A stretch of 64,000 bases of DNA from Hydrogenophaga sp. RAC07. Its GTDB lineage: Bacteria > Pseudomonadota > Gammaproteobacteria > Burkholderiales > Burkholderiaceae_C. Shown here piece after piece: positions 1-9,103 of the stretch. The stretch's first letter is position 1. Each line of letters opens with the position of its first letter. The stretch spans positions 4,135,501 to 4,199,500 of the forward strand of contig NZ_CP016449.1 of NCBI RefSeq assembly GCF_001713375.1. Direction: 5' to 3'. The position numbers and the translations under genes are program-made. The notes below the pieces were generated by a model that saw only the letters and a list, made by a program, of their open reading frames with translations, was not told the origin of the DNA and did not search any database.

Positions 1-1734
1 TGCATCCAGCGCATCAAAGCCCGTGCCGTCGTCGCGCACGCGAAACAGCCAGTGCGAACCCTTCACAACGTCGAGCTGGACGTGGCTGGCCCCGGCGTGC
101 TTGCGCACGTTGGACAGCGCTTCCTGCAACACATGCAGCACCTGCACCTGCACATCGGCCGGCAGCGGAAGGCCGTGGCCTTCGACGTGCAGCTTCGCGC
201 TCAAGCCGGTCTGGTGCTGGAACTTCTGAAGTGTCTCCTGCAGCGCGCGCTCGATGTCGTCGGTGTTGGTGCGGGTGCGGAAGTGCACCAGCAGTTCGCG
301 CACGTCGTTGATGCTCTCGCGCAGGCCTTCGTCGAGCTCGTCCAGCGTGCTCATGACCCGCGTGTCCTGGCCCTTGCTCGCCGCGTTGCGCAGCAGCTGC
401 ACCTGGATCTTCAGGAAGGCCAGCGACTGCGCGATGGAGTCGTGCAGTTCGCGCGCGATCAACGCCCGCTCCTCGCCCACCGCCGCCTCGCGCTCCAGCG
501 CCGCGGCGCGCAGGCTTTCCAGCGCATTGGCCAGGTGGCTGGCCAGTGCGTCGAGCAGCTCGGTTTCGCCAGCACTCAGGCTGGTCTGCGAGCGGTAGAA
601 CAGGTTGATCTCGCCGATGAGGCGCTGCTGCAGGCGCACCGGCACGCTCACCAGCGTCTCGAAGCCGGCACGCACGCAGTGGCGCACCTCCACCTCGTCG
701 TGGCTGCGAATGGGAATCACCCGGGTGCGCGCATCGGGCTGGAGGTTGCCGCAGGCGCAGGCTCCGGCCAGCAGGCTTCGCTCCTCTTCCACCATCTCCT
801 GCGGAAAGCAGTCGGAGGCCAGCATCAGGTAACGCTGGCTGGCTTCGTCGCTCCAGCGCACCGCCACCGCGTCGGCCCTCACCACCGCACGAACGCGCTG
901 GGAAAAACCGCGCGAGAGCTCTTCGATGCTGCCAGCCTGCGCCATGAACGCACTGACCTCGTACAGCGTCTCCAGCCGCGATCGCTGCGCCTCGATGTGG
1001 CGCGTCTTGGTCTCCACCTGGCTCTCCAGCCCGGCATACATCGACTGCAGCGTGGAGGCCATGCGGTTGAAGCCTCCGGCCACCTGACCGAATTCGTCGA
1101 GTGTTTCGACCTCCACACGCGCCTTGAAGTCGCCAGACTCCAGACGGCGCAGACCCTGTTGCAAACGGGCCAGCGGGTTGATGACGTACATGTAGCCGGT
1201 GTAGAGCATCACCACCGCTCCGCCGATCGCCAGTGCCATCATGAGGAACTGGAACAGGTTGAGGATGGCGGTGAAGCCCGCGAGCTGGTGCTCGATGGCG
1301 AGCACCAAGGCATCGATGGCTTCCACAAAGGTGCCGGCCGCGGCCAGGGCTTGCGCCGGATCGGGCGGCGTGTCCTGCAGCCAGAGCGGGCGCTGGTTCT
1401 GCCACAGCGCCTCCACGGTGGCGAACTCGCGGCCCACCGCGTCGTCCCAAGGCACGAAGAGGGGACGGCTGGCATCCCCCCGGCGCAACAAGTCCAGGCT
1501 CTGGTCGAACTGCTGCACCAGCGCCGCAACCTCCCCCGGCGGAGGATCGGCCTGCGCCACGCTGGTGAGCCGCCAGGTCTGCATGCGCATGCGTCCGGCT
1601 TCGTTCACCGCCGCCGCGCCGCCTTCGAGCTGCCAGGTCACCCACAGCGTGAGGCCGATGGACGCGAGCGCGACCAGCAGCAAGCCGGCGCCGATGCGCA
1701 CCAGCTTGGTCGACAGGGAAGCGGTGGACACCAT
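1..1734 (-). CDS. narX: NarX-like nitrate/nitrite sensor histidine kinase (C-terminus cut by window edge)
   Basis: The reading frame is open from an ATG ending at 1734 to the window edge (578 codons, no stop), so the C-terminus is missing. Visible parts: TM1 about residues 11-34, then a P-box-like stretch at 43-56 (AGRMRMQTWRL), which in NarX/NarQ binds nitrate/nitrite; TM2 about 157-180; HAMP about 182-235; a GAF-like region about 255-405; and a HisKA_3 dimerisation domain with H431 in ARELHDS, followed by the start of the ATPase domain (N-box QEALSNVRKH). It begins 9 bp downstream of nsrR and is probably co-transcribed with it. A NarL-type partner would be expected beyond the left edge. The family call is firm; the exact ligand is inferred from the P-box. 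Confidence 0.85.
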   Translation of the reverse strand, partial: MVSTASLSTKLVRIGAGLLLVALASIGLTLWVTWQLEGGAAAVNEAGRMRMQTWRLTSVAQADPPPGEVAALVQQFDQSLDLLRRGDASRPLFVPWDDAVGREFATVEALWQNQRPLWLQDTPPDPAQALAAAGTFVEAIDALVLAIEHQLAGFTAILNLFQFLMMALAIGGAVVMLYTGYMYVINPLARLQQGLRRLESGDFKARVEVETLDEFGQVAGGFNRMASTLQSMYAGLESQVETKTRHIEAQRSRLETLYEVSAFMAQAGSIEELSRGFSQRVRAVVRADAVAVRWSDEASQRYLMLASDCFPQEMVEEERSLLAGACACGNLQPDARTRVIPIRSHDEVEVRHCVRAGFETLVSVPVRLQQRLIGEINLFYRSQTSLSAGETELLDALASHLANALESLRAAALEREAAVGEERALIARELHDSIAQSLAFLKIQVQLLRNAASKGQDTRVMSTLDELDEGLRESINDVRELLVHFRTRTNTDDIERALQETLQKFQHQTGLSAKLHVEGHGLPLPADVQVQVLHVLQEALSNVRKHAGASHVQLDVVKGSHWLFRVRDDGTGFDALDA

Positions 1735-1743
1735 CGGGCGAGG

Positions 1744-2256
1744 TTAGCGGCTTTCGCCGCCGGCAGATACCCGCGTGCGACGGGCTGCAACCTCGGGCGG
1801 GCGTGGCAGGCCGGGCAGAAAGTGCACCCGTTGGCCGCGCGCGCCCGGCGCCGGTGCGATCAGGTCGGCCAGGGTCACACCGTCGAGCACCTCCAGGTAG
1901 CGTTCCATGGCCTCGCGCAGCGCGGTCTTGAGGCGGCAGTGGCCGTCAAGGCGGCAGCTGTTGTGCTCGGCGTCGAAGCATTCCACCAGCGTGAAGTCGC
2001 TCTCGGTCTGGCGCACCACCTCGCCCACCACGATGGTGTGCGCCGGCTGGAGCAGGCGCAGGCCACCGCCGCGCCCGCGCGTGGTCTCCAGCAGGCCCAG
2101 GCCGGAGAGCGTCATCACGATCTTGGTGAGGTGGCTGCGCGAGATGCCGTGCGCCTCGGCGATTTCACCCACGGTGGCACGCTGCTCACGCTGTTCGCTG
2201 GCAGCGCAGTACATCAGCACGCGCAGGCTGTAGTCGGTCCATTGGGTCAGTCGCAT
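1744..2256 (-). CDS. nsrR: Rrf2-family nitric-oxide-sensing repressor NsrR
   Basis: 170 aa. It has an N-terminal winged helix (residues about 1-60, with TVGEIAEAHGISRSHLTKIV as recognition region) and three cysteines at C93, C101 and C107. The C-x7-C-x5-C spacing is that of the [Fe-S] ligands of Bacillus subtilis NsrR. NsrR represses nitrosative-stress genes until NO damages its cluster. The gene is divergent from ytfE, a classical NsrR target, and is followed 9 bp later by the narX-like kinase. The 110 bp between nsrR and ytfE carry the AT-rich repeats listed separately. An IscR-type Rrf2 is less likely given the ytfE context. Confidence 0.88.
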   Translation of the reverse strand: MRLTQWTDYSLRVLMYCAASEQREQRATVGEIAEAHGISRSHLTKIVMTLSGLGLLETTRGRGGGLRLLQPAHTIVVGEVVRQTESDFTLVECFDAEHNSCRLDGHCRLKTALREAMERYLEVLDGVTLADLIAPAPGARGQRVHFLPGLPRPPEVAARRTRVSAGGESR

Positions 2257-2295
2257 CGCGCATCCTCCTCATGACCGATGTCCGTGTGGATGGTC

Positions 2296-2350
2296 TGAAT
2301 ATTCATGTTGCCTGCATTTTATGCCTTAATATATTCATACCACATGAACA
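2296..2350. promoter_or_regulatory. AT-rich repeat cluster between nsrR and ytfE (candidate operators/promoters)
   Basis: In an otherwise GC-rich window this gap is AT-rich. I see a perfect palindrome TGAATATTCA (2296-2305), a direct repeat ATATTCAT at 2299-2306 and 2331-2338 (32 bp apart, about three helical turns), an inverted pair TTCAT-N5-ATGAA (2334-2348), and GCAT-TTT-ATGC (2314-2324). A TAATAT at 2327-2332 could serve as a -10. The published NsrR consensus (two 11-bp half-sites with a 1-bp spacer) is not matched cleanly, so the regulator is inferred from context only. Confidence 0.45.
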
Positions 2351-2366
2351 TTCAAGGACCTCGACT

Positions 2367-3065
2367 ATGAACACCACCTTCGCCCCCGCCGACACCCTGG
2401 ACCGCGCCCTTCAGCCCATCGGACAGATCGCCGTCGAACTGCCGGGCTCCACCGCCGTCTTCCGCCGCCTCAAGCTCGACTTCTGCTGCGGCGGTCAGAT
2501 CCCCCTCCAGCTGGCCTGCGACAACAAGGGCATCGACGTGGACGCGGTGCTGGCCGAACTCGCGCGGCTGGACCGACCCGACGGCCCGACCGTTCCGCAG
2601 GCCCCGGCCGAGATGATCGACCACATCCTCACGCGCTACCACGCGGTGCACCGCGAGCAGTTGCCCGAGCTGATCCGCATGGCGCGCCGTGTGGAGGCGG
2701 TGCACCGCGAGCACCCCGATGTGCCCACGGGTCTGGCGGAGCACCTGGAGGCCATCGAGACCGAGATGCTGGAGCACATGGCCAAGGAAGAGACCATCCT
2801 GTTCCCCATGCTCAAGGCGGGCGGGCGCGGCATGGCCGTGCACCCCATCGGCGTGATGAGGGAGGAACACACAAGCCACGGCGAACAGCTCGATCGCCTG
2901 ATGGCGCTGACCCACGACGCCACGCCTCCCCAAGGAGCCTGCAACACCTGGCGCGCGCTGTACACCGGCATTCACCAGTTTGCCGACGACCTGATCGCGC
3001 ACATCCACCTGGAAAACAACCAGCTGTTCCCGCAGTTCGAACCTACGCGCGCGGCCTGCTGCTGA
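2367..3065 (+). CDS. ytfE: Iron-sulfur cluster repair di-iron protein (YtfE/ScdA/RIC)
   Basis: 232 aa, near the usual length (about 220). The N-terminal ScdA_N segment carries the FRRLKLDFCCGG motif, followed by a hemerythrin-like helical domain (residues about 75-230) with the expected His/Glu ligands (DHILTRYHAVHREQLP, HMAKEETILFPML, HIHLENNQLFPQF). The protein repairs Fe-S centres damaged by NO or oxidants. The ATG at 2367 is preceded by AAGGAC at 2354-2359, so the longer upstream frame is rejected. It is divergent from nsrR and is most simply explained as NO-inducible through NsrR. Confidence 0.93.
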   Translation: MNTTFAPADTLDRALQPIGQIAVELPGSTAVFRRLKLDFCCGGQIPLQLACDNKGIDVDAVLAELARLDRPDGPTVPQAPAEMIDHILTRYHAVHREQLPELIRMARRVEAVHREHPDVPTGLAEHLEAIETEMLEHMAKEETILFPMLKAGGRGMAVHPIGVMREEHTSHGEQLDRLMALTHDATPPQGACNTWRALYTGIHQFADDLIAHIHLENNQLFPQFEPTRAACC

Positions 3066-3133
3066 GGCGTTCCGAGGGTGGGAGCGGCTATGCTGGAGGC
3101 GACCTCCACCCGACCGACCGCACCCAAACCTCC

Positions 3134-3541
3134 ATGCCGACACCGGACATCGCCTGGGCCTACCCGCTGCTGCTCAAGACGCACCTCGGCCTGGTCGTGG
3201 CCAGCGTGGGCTTGTTCTCCGTGCGCGCACTCGCCGCGCTGCAGGGCCAGGGCTGGCCGTTGCGCCCAGGCTGGCGCCGCGTGAGCGAGGGGGTCGACAC
3301 CGCGTTGCTCACGGCCGGCGCCGGCCTGTGGTGGCTGCTGCAGCTCAACCCGCTGCAAACGCCCTGGCTCGGCCTCAAGCTCGGCCTGTTGGTGGTCTAC
3401 ATCGGGCTGGGAACGGTGGCCATGCGCAACGCCGCGTCCACCCCGGTGCGTGCGCTGTGCCTGCTGGCGGCCTTGCTGTGTGTGGCCTTCATGGCCTCGA
3501 TCGCACTCGCGCGCCATCCGCTGGGCTGGTGGGCCCCATGA
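3134..3541 (+). CDS. SirB2-family integral membrane protein
   Basis: 135 aa, almost entirely hydrophobic, with four predicted membrane helices (about 10-30, 55-75, 80-97 and 105-125). The sequence is of the SirB2 type (YPLLLKTHLGLV start, conserved Lys/His in the first helix). The biochemical function of the family is unknown. It lies 68 bp after ytfE and shares an ATGA overlap with the following ybaN-like gene, so the two are probably translationally coupled and may belong to the NO-stress transcript. Confidence 0.75.
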   Translation: MPTPDIAWAYPLLLKTHLGLVVASVGLFSVRALAALQGQGWPLRPGWRRVSEGVDTALLTAGAGLWWLLQLNPLQTPWLGLKLGLLVVYIGLGTVAMRNAASTPVRALCLLAALLCVAFMASIALARHPLGWWAP

Positions 3542-3930
3542 GCCTGCACCGCTCGCGCGTGGTGCGCTGGCTGCTGTGGCTGGCCGGCAGCGTGTCGCTC
3601 GCGCTGGGTCTCATCGGCGTGGTGCTGCCCGGCCTGCCGACCACGCCGTTCATCCTGCTGGCCGCCGCCTGCTACGCCAAGGCCTCGCCCCGGCTGCACG
3701 GCTGGCTGCTCAACCACCGGTTTCTCGGTCCCATGGTGCGCGACTGGGAGACGCACCGCAGCCTCACGCGCCGCAGCAAGACCGTGGCGCAGGTGAGCAT
3801 GGTGTTGATGGTGGGCCTGTCGGCGTGGGGATTGCGCGACCGGCCGGTGGTGCTGGTGATCGTGCTGATCGCTGCACTCATCGGGGTGCTCGTTGTGGCG
3901 CGCATCCCGACACGCAAGCCCTCTGTCTGA
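3538..3930 (+). CDS. YbaN family (DUF454) inner-membrane protein
   Basis: 130 aa. The start ATG at 3538 overlaps the TGA of the SirB2 gene (ATGA). It shows the typical DUF454 pattern: a hydrophobic N-terminal helix ending in GLIGVVLPGLPTTPFILLAA, a short polar middle (CYAKASPRLHGWLLNH, then LGPMVRDWE), and two close C-terminal membrane helices. The family has no established function. It converges with pgk, with 1 bp between the two stop codons and no visible terminator. Confidence 0.82.
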   Translation: MSLHRSRVVRWLLWLAGSVSLALGLIGVVLPGLPTTPFILLAAACYAKASPRLHGWLLNHRFLGPMVRDWETHRSLTRRSKTVAQVSMVLMVGLSAWGLRDRPVVLVIVLIAALIGVLVVARIPTRKPSV

Positions 3931-3931
3931 A

Positions 3932-5128
3932 TCAGCCCTGCGCTCTGCGCGCCAGCACCTCAAACGCCGGCAGCGTCTTGCCTTCCAGCACCTCCAGAAA
4001 CGCGCCACCGCCGGTGGAGATGTAGCCCACGTCCTTCTCGATGCCGTACTTGGCAATGGCCGCCAGCGTGTCGCCCCCGCCGGCGATGCTGAAAGCGCTG
4101 CTCTTCGCGATGGCCTCCGCAATGACTTTGGTGCCGTTCTCGAAGGCCGCGAACTCGAACACACCGACCGGGCCGTTCCACACGATCGTGCCGGCCTTCA
4201 TCAGCTGCTCGGCCAACCGGGCCGCGGTCTGGGGTCCGATGTCCAGGATCAGGTCGTCGTCGGCCACATCGGTGGCGGCTTTCACGGTGGCCACGGCGTC
4301 GGCGCTGAAGGCCTTGGCGGTCACCACGTCGGTGGGGATCGGCACCTCGGCGCCGCGCGTCTTCATGGCGTCGATCACGGCCTTGGCCTCGTTCACCAGG
4401 TCGGCTTCGGCCAGGCTCTTGCCGATCTTCAGGCCCGCCGCGAGCATGAAGGTGTTGGCGATGCCGCCGCCCACGATGAGCTGGTCGACCTTGCTGGCCA
4501 GGCTTTTCAGGATGGTGAGCTTGGTGCTGACCTTGCTGCCCGCCACGATGGCCACCAGGGGGCGCTTGGGCGCAAGCAGCGCGGCAGCGATGGCGTCCAT
4601 CTCGGCGGCCAGCAGCGGGCCGGCGCAGGCGATGGGGGCGGTCTCGGCGATGCCGTAGGTCGTGCCTTCGGCGCGGTGCGAGGTGCCGAAGGCGTCGTGC
4701 ACAAAGATGTCGCACAGGGCGCCGAGCTTCTTGGCGAGTTCGGGGCTGTTCTTCTTCTCACCCACGTTCAGGCGGCAGTTCTCCAGCAGCACCACCTCAC
4801 CGGGCGCCACCGAAAAATCGCCGTCGACCCAGTTCGCCACCAGGCGCACCGGGCGGTCCATCAGCGCCGACAGGCGTGCGGCCACCGGCTGCAGCGAGTC
4901 TTCGGGCTTGAACGCGCCTTCGGTGGGTCGGCCGAGGTGGCTGGTGACCATGACCGCGGCGCCCGCGTCCAGCGCCATCTGGATCGCCGGGATGCTCGCG
5001 CGGATGCGGGTGTCTTCGGTGATGCGGCCCGTGTCGTCCTGCGGCACGTTGAGGTCGGCCCGGATGAAGACACGCTGGCCCTTGACGCGGCCACTGGAGC
5101 AAAGATCGGAGAAGCGGATGAAGGACAT
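3932..5128 (-). CDS. pgk: Phosphoglycerate kinase
   Basis: 398 aa, the standard bacterial length. This cytosolic glycolytic enzyme makes ATP from 1,3-bisphosphoglycerate and ADP. Signatures: [13 protein letters not shown] near the N-terminus (substrate-binding), the [11 protein letters not shown] loop, GPVGVFEF and the nucleotide-binding GGGDT near the C-terminus. The start MSFIRFSDL is chosen over an upstream ATG at 5200, because the alternative would add 24 residues not seen in the family. It appears monocistronic here, convergent with the ybaN-like gene. Confidence 0.97.
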   Translation of the reverse strand: MSFIRFSDLCSSGRVKGQRVFIRADLNVPQDDTGRITEDTRIRASIPAIQMALDAGAAVMVTSHLGRPTEGAFKPEDSLQPVAARLSALMDRPVRLVANWVDGDFSVAPGEVVLLENCRLNVGEKKNSPELAKKLGALCDIFVHDAFGTSHRAEGTTYGIAETAPIACAGPLLAAEMDAIAAALLAPKRPLVAIVAGSKVSTKLTILKSLASKVDQLIVGGGIANTFMLAAGLKIGKSLAEADLVNEAKAVIDAMKTRGAEVPIPTDVVTAKAFSADAVATVKAATDVADDDLILDIGPQTAARLAEQLMKAGTIVWNGPVGVFEFAAFENGTKVIAEAIAKSSAFSIAGGGDTLAAIAKYGIEKDVGYISTGGGAFLEVLEGKTLPAFEVLARRAQG

Positions 5129-5220
5129 GGTGCGGTGCAGGTGGGTGGGTGACAAACCCATGCATTGTAGAAAGCCCTCTCGCGCGAAGCCCTGCCACAA
5201 ACCCTCGGGAGGCGGGCGCT

Positions 5221-6948
5221 TCAGCTGGCAGGTCGGCGGGCTTGCTCACCGGTGCGGGCGTACGCGGCCACGCAGGGCGCGAGGATGTCGAGCGACAGAT
5301 CGTGCGCCTTGGTTTGCACATCCATCAATCCCAGCACCGAATGGAACAGGTGGTCGTGCGAGATCGCCTTGTCGGCCTGGGCCCGCAGGCACGCTTGTCC
5401 CACACCGCTGCGCTGCTGCAGGCTGGGCGAGAGCCAGGCCACCATGGGCACATGGGTCTGCTGCTGCGGTGCCATGGCGTACGGCAGGCCGTGCAGGTAC
5501 AGACCACTTTCACCCAGCGACTCGCCGTGGTCGGACAGGTAGATCAGCCCGGTCTGGAACGCACCGGCCTTCTCTGTCGCCTTGAGCCACTGCAGCGACC
5601 GATCGAGGAAATGGTCGGTGGTGGCGATCGAGTTGTCATAGGCGTTCACCAGCTGTTCGGGCGGGCAGTCGGAGAGCGTGATGCTGGTGCACTCGGGCAT
5701 GAAGGGTTTTCGGTCGGGGGCCGAGCGCTTGAAGTAGGCCGGGCCGTGGCTGCCCATCTGGTGCATCACCAGCACCACACCGCGCGCGCGGCGCACCGGG
5801 TCGAGCGCGGCGATGCGTTCGTCCAGGCCCACCAGCATGGCGGAGTCCAGGCACTCGCCACCGTCACACAGGCCGGGCAGTTTCAGCTCCAGCGTGCTGG
5901 CGTTGGGCACGCGGGCGCACACGCCCTTGCAGCCGGCCTGGTTGTCGATCCACAGCACGGCCAGGCCCGCGCGTTGCAACACATCGAGCAGGTTCTCGTG
6001 CTCGGGCATCTGGTCGCCGCCCTGCTGGCGGGTGAGTGGTGAAAACAGGCAGGGCACCGAGACCTTGGTGTTGGTGCCGCACGATTGCACCTGGCTGAAG
6101 TTGACCAGGCCTTCGTTGGCCTGCCAGCGCGCGAGCGCCGGCGTGGTGTTTCGCCCGTAGCCGTTGAGACCGAAGTTCTGCGCGCGCGCGGTCTCGCCCA
6201 CCACCAGCATCAACAGCGGTGGTTGGCTCTGTCCGCTGTAGCTCGCACCGAGCTGGGCGTCTTCGCCCACCGGCTTGAGGGTCTGCACCTGGCGGGGCAG
6301 CTGGTCCACCGCCAGGCGGCTGGCTGCGTACACGGTGTTGACGGGGTTGACCATGTAGCGCAGTTCCTTGTGGTTGCGCATGAGCGAGGCCAGGTCCTGG
6401 TAGGTGAGCAGGGTGGCGCCCACCACCGCGACCACCCCGATGAGCGCGCCCAGCGCGTTGCGCCCGGTTTGCGGCAGCCAGCTGCGCATGGCCAGCGGCC
6501 GGCGCCAGATCACCCACAGCGGCAGGCCCGCGACCAGCAGCACGGTCAGCGGCAACGCCCACGACATCAGATCGCGCACCTCGCGCACATCGGTCTGCAC
6601 CACGTTGGCCAGCATGGTCGGATCGATCACCGCGCCGTACTGCAGCATGAAGTGGGTGTTGAACGCGCTCACCAGCACCAGCACGGTGGCCACCGGGCGG
6701 AACACGCGTGGCCAGGCCAGCAGCGAGAGCAGCGCGGCGGTGATGCCCAGCACCACCACGCCAAAGCCGGCAAAGAGGGCCAAGCCCTGCATGGGCGAGT
6801 TGGCCAGCCCGTTCACGCGTTGCCACAACGGCAGGTTGCCAGCCACGGCCAACCACAACGACAGCAGCCACACGGCGTGAGCGGGCCGCCAGGTCGGGCG
6901 TCCAGGCTGATTGGCAAACGGCGGTGCCAGGGAAAGATGCGAAGACAT
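5221..6948 (-). CDS. eptA: Lipid A phosphoethanolamine transferase EptA (alkaline phosphatase superfamily)
   Basis: 575 aa. Five N-terminal membrane helices (about 24-40, 54-78, 84-104, 130-148 and 165-183) precede a periplasmic sulfatase-fold domain. Key residues align with EptA/MCR: metal ligand E252 in [11 protein letters not shown]; nucleophile T294 flanked by C290 and C300 ([12 protein letters not shown], the same spacing as the disulfide-bounded loop of MCR-1); and late metal ligands in [11 protein letters not shown]. It adds phosphoethanolamine from phosphatidylethanolamine to lipid A, lowering affinity for cationic peptides. It follows the PmrB-like kinase by 66 bp, and a PmrA-like box lies just upstream. 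An ATG at 6984 is the alternative start. Confidence 0.93.
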   Translation of the reverse strand: MSSHLSLAPPFANQPGRPTWRPAHAVWLLSLWLAVAGNLPLWQRVNGLANSPMQGLALFAGFGVVVLGITAALLSLLAWPRVFRPVATVLVLVSAFNTHFMLQYGAVIDPTMLANVVQTDVREVRDLMSWALPLTVLLVAGLPLWVIWRRPLAMRSWLPQTGRNALGALIGVVAVVGATLLTYQDLASLMRNHKELRYMVNPVNTVYAASRLAVDQLPRQVQTLKPVGEDAQLGASYSGQSQPPLLMLVVGETARAQNFGLNGYGRNTTPALARWQANEGLVNFSQVQSCGTNTKVSVPCLFSPLTRQQGGDQMPEHENLLDVLQRAGLAVLWIDNQAGCKGVCARVPNASTLELKLPGLCDGGECLDSAMLVGLDERIAALDPVRRARGVVLVMHQMGSHGPAYFKRSAPDRKPFMPECTSITLSDCPPEQLVNAYDNSIATTDHFLDRSLQWLKATEKAGAFQTGLIYLSDHGESLGESGLYLHGLPYAMAPQQQTHVPMVAWLSPSLQQRSGVGQACLRAQADKAISHDHLFHSVLGLMDVQTKAHDLSLDILAPCVAAYARTGEQARRPAS

Positions 6949-7002
6949 GGGCAAAGCTTCAGGAGCCGGCACATGCCGACCCACCCAGCTTCACGCTCGC
7001 GC

Positions 7003-7019
7003 GTTAAGTGATCCTTATG
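7003..7019 (-). promoter_or_regulatory. PmrA-box-like site upstream of eptA
   Basis: Read on the minus strand the site is CATAAG-GATCA-CTTAAC: two direct half-sites with a 5-bp spacer, close to the enterobacterial PmrA box (YTTAAK-N5-YTTAAK). It overlaps the stop codon of the sensor kinase gene and ends 54 bp before the eptA ATG. This suggests that eptA can be activated separately from the pmrAB message. The first half-site has one mismatch and the -10 is not obvious. Confidence 0.5.
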
Positions 7020-8367
7020 GCGCCGGACGCGGCCAGCGCAGCGTGAAGCGTGTCGTCATGGGCGCTTCGCCGGTGTCGCGTTGCAGCGTGGCGCCCAGCT
7101 GCTCGGCAATGCGCTGAACCAGGCGCAGGCCCAGCCCCAGGCCCGATGGGCCGTGCGCCGGCTCGGGCGCAGGCGCATCGGCACGCTGGCCATCGTCGCT
7201 GACCGACACGCCGGACTCGCGGCCGGTCTGCCAGACCGACACCAACACCTGCGTGCCCGCCGGCGTGTGGCGCAGGGCGTTTTCGATCAGGTTGCGCAAG
7301 GCCAGCTCCAGCAGCATGGGCTGCAGGTGCAGGACCACCGGCGCCTCGGGCTGCTCCAGCGAGAGTTTGTGGCTGCGCTCGTAGCCCTCTTGCGCATGGG
7401 AGGCGATCAGTTCTGCGGCCACATCGCCCAACGACACATCCCTCCAGGCCTCGCGGCCCGAGCCGTCGCGCTGCGCGCGCGCGAGCTCCAGCAATTGCGA
7501 CAGGATGTGGCCGGCCCGCAGCGCGGAGGCCTCCAGCTGGGCCAGGCGCTCTGGCGTGGGTTCGTGCTGCGCGGCGCTGGCCTGCAAGGAGAGCGCGGCC
7601 AACGGCGTGCGCAACTCGTGCGCCACGTCCGACGCAAATTCGCGCTCGCGCCGCGCCTGCGTCTGCAGCGAGTCCACCAGGGTGTTGATGGCGTGCACGG
7701 TGCTGGAGAACTCGTGGAAGCGGTGTGCCGTGTCCAGCCGTTGGCCGGCCAGGCCGTCGAGCGTGGCCACGTCGTGCGAGAGCCGCACCAGCGGACTCAG
7801 GCCGTGCCGCAGCGCCCACCACAGCAGCAGCGCCACCAGCGGCAGCACCAGCAGGGCCGGCCGCGCGAGCTTGAGCGCCATGTCTCGGCCCAGGTCCACC
7901 CGGTGGTCCATGTCCATCAACACGGCCACAAAGTCGGCCGCGTGTTCGTCTTGCCCCGGGGCGGCATACATGCGCCAGCGCACCTCGCCACTGCCGGTTG
8001 TCTGCACCCGGTTGGAGAAACCGCGCTCGGGCGGCTCGGTGATGCCAAGGCTGCCGGCGAGCTTGTGCGTGTCGGTGAACAGCTGGCCATCGACCCAGTG
8101 CAGCACGGCCACGTCCTGCACGTAGGCCCGCGCCCGGTTGGATGCGATGGGTTCGGGAATGGACAGGGTCTTGTCGGGCTCGACCGAGAGCCACAGACGC
8201 GCCACCGACTCCAGCTGCCCGTCGGTGATTTCTTCGGCCTCGTGGTGGCCGGTGTACCAGGCCACCAACAGCAGGGTGGTCCACACCACCAGCAAGGCGC
8301 CGACCACCCAGCTCCACAGGTAGCGCCACAGGCTGGGCAGGCGCGCGTGCGGTGCCGATGCCGTCAT
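7015..8367 (-). CDS. PmrB/QseC-like sensor histidine kinase
   Basis: 450 aa membrane kinase. TM1 is about 20-38, a periplasmic sensor region about 40-165, TM2 about 168-186, then HAMP. The HisKA phosphoacceptor is H250 in ASDVAHELRTPLAAL. The ATPase domain has an N-box (LRNLIENALRHT) and a G-rich GLGLGLRLV. The start overlaps the response regulator stop (ATGA), so the two are coupled. With eptA downstream and PmrA-like boxes flanking the set, it most likely senses envelope signals in a PmrAB-type system, although TctE/QseC homologues look similar and the signal is unknown. Confidence 0.85.
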   Translation of the reverse strand: MTASAPHARLPSLWRYLWSWVVGALLVVWTTLLLVAWYTGHHEAEEITDGQLESVARLWLSVEPDKTLSIPEPIASNRARAYVQDVAVLHWVDGQLFTDTHKLAGSLGITEPPERGFSNRVQTTGSGEVRWRMYAAPGQDEHAADFVAVLMDMDHRVDLGRDMALKLARPALLVLPLVALLLWWALRHGLSPLVRLSHDVATLDGLAGQRLDTAHRFHEFSSTVHAINTLVDSLQTQARREREFASDVAHELRTPLAALSLQASAAQHEPTPERLAQLEASALRAGHILSQLLELARAQRDGSGREAWRDVSLGDVAAELIASHAQEGYERSHKLSLEQPEAPVVLHLQPMLLELALRNLIENALRHTPAGTQVLVSVWQTGRESGVSVSDDGQRADAPAPEPAHGPSGLGLGLRLVQRIAEQLGATLQRDTGEAPMTTRFTLRWPRPAP

Positions 8368-9068
8368 GCGGGAGGGTTGTGTTGCGGCACGAAGTAGCCC
8401 ACGCCGCGCACGGTCTTGATGAGCGACTCACCCAGCTTGCGCCGCAGGTGGTGGATGTGCACTTCGATCGCGTTGCTCTCCAGCGCTTCGCCGAAACCGT
8501 AGAGCGACGATTCCAGACGCGACTTGGACAGCACCTGCGGCCGCGCCTGCAGCAGGGCCATCAGCAGGGCAAATTCCTTGCCGCCCAACGGCACCAGTTC
8601 ACCGGCTCGCAGCACAGTGTGAGACGCGGGGTCCACCACCAGGTCGCCGTGTGCAATCACCGGGCTGCTGCGTCCGCTGGCACGGCGCAGCATGGCGCGC
8701 AGGCGCGCCAGCAGTTCGTTGGCATCGAAGGGTTTGACGATGTAATCGTCGGCGCCGCTGTCCAGGCCGCTCACGCGGTCGCTCACGCCGTCGCGCGCGG
8801 TCATGATCAGCACGGGCAGATCGTTGTGCGGCAAGGCGGTGCGGCCGGCCACCGGCGGGGCCTGGCGGCGCAGGCGCGCCAGCAGATCGAGCCCGTCGCC
8901 ATCGGGCAGTCCGAGGTCGAGGATCAACACGTCCACCGGCTCCACCGACAACACATGCCACGCCGCTTCCAGCGTGCCGCACACGTCCACCGCGTAGCCG
9001 GCCTGCTTGAGTGAAGCCTGCAGGCCGCTGGCGATGCCGGGGTCGTCTTCCACCACGAGTGCGCGCAT
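8364..9068 (-). CDS. OmpR/PmrA-family response regulator
   Basis: 234 aa. The receiver domain (1-125) has the acidic pocket ED at 7-8, phospho-Asp D51 (VLILDLGLPDGDG) and the conserved Lys in DDYIVKPF. The OmpR winged helix occupies about 135-230 (LGGKEFALLMAL, then VEVHIHHLRRKLG-like and RGVGYF motifs). The ATG at 9068 giving MRALVVEDD is chosen; a GTG at 9083 would add five residues. It is followed by its kinase with an ATGA overlap and then eptA, and its promoter region holds a PmrA-like box, which suggests autoregulation. Confidence 0.9.
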   Translation of the reverse strand: MRALVVEDDPGIASGLQASLKQAGYAVDVCGTLEAAWHVLSVEPVDVLILDLGLPDGDGLDLLARLRRQAPPVAGRTALPHNDLPVLIMTARDGVSDRVSGLDSGADDYIVKPFDANELLARLRAMLRRASGRSSPVIAHGDLVVDPASHTVLRAGELVPLGGKEFALLMALLQARPQVLSKSRLESSLYGFGEALESNAIEVHIHHLRRKLGESLIKTVRGVGYFVPQHNPPA

Positions 9069-9103
9069 TGTTGGAACGGACACCGGGTCCGCTGTTGGAG
9101 GGA

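Noticed and set aside
52-2274. Plus-strand open frame of 740 codons opposite narX and nsrR
   Set aside because: It has no domain, and the minus strand carries the complete NarX motif order plus NsrR. Shadow frame.
2296-2350. Textbook NsrR or FNR binding site upstream of ytfE
   Set aside because: The inverted pair has a 5-bp spacer and differs from TTGAT-N4-ATCAA, and the NsrR 11-1-11 layout is not present. Listed only as an unassigned repeat cluster.
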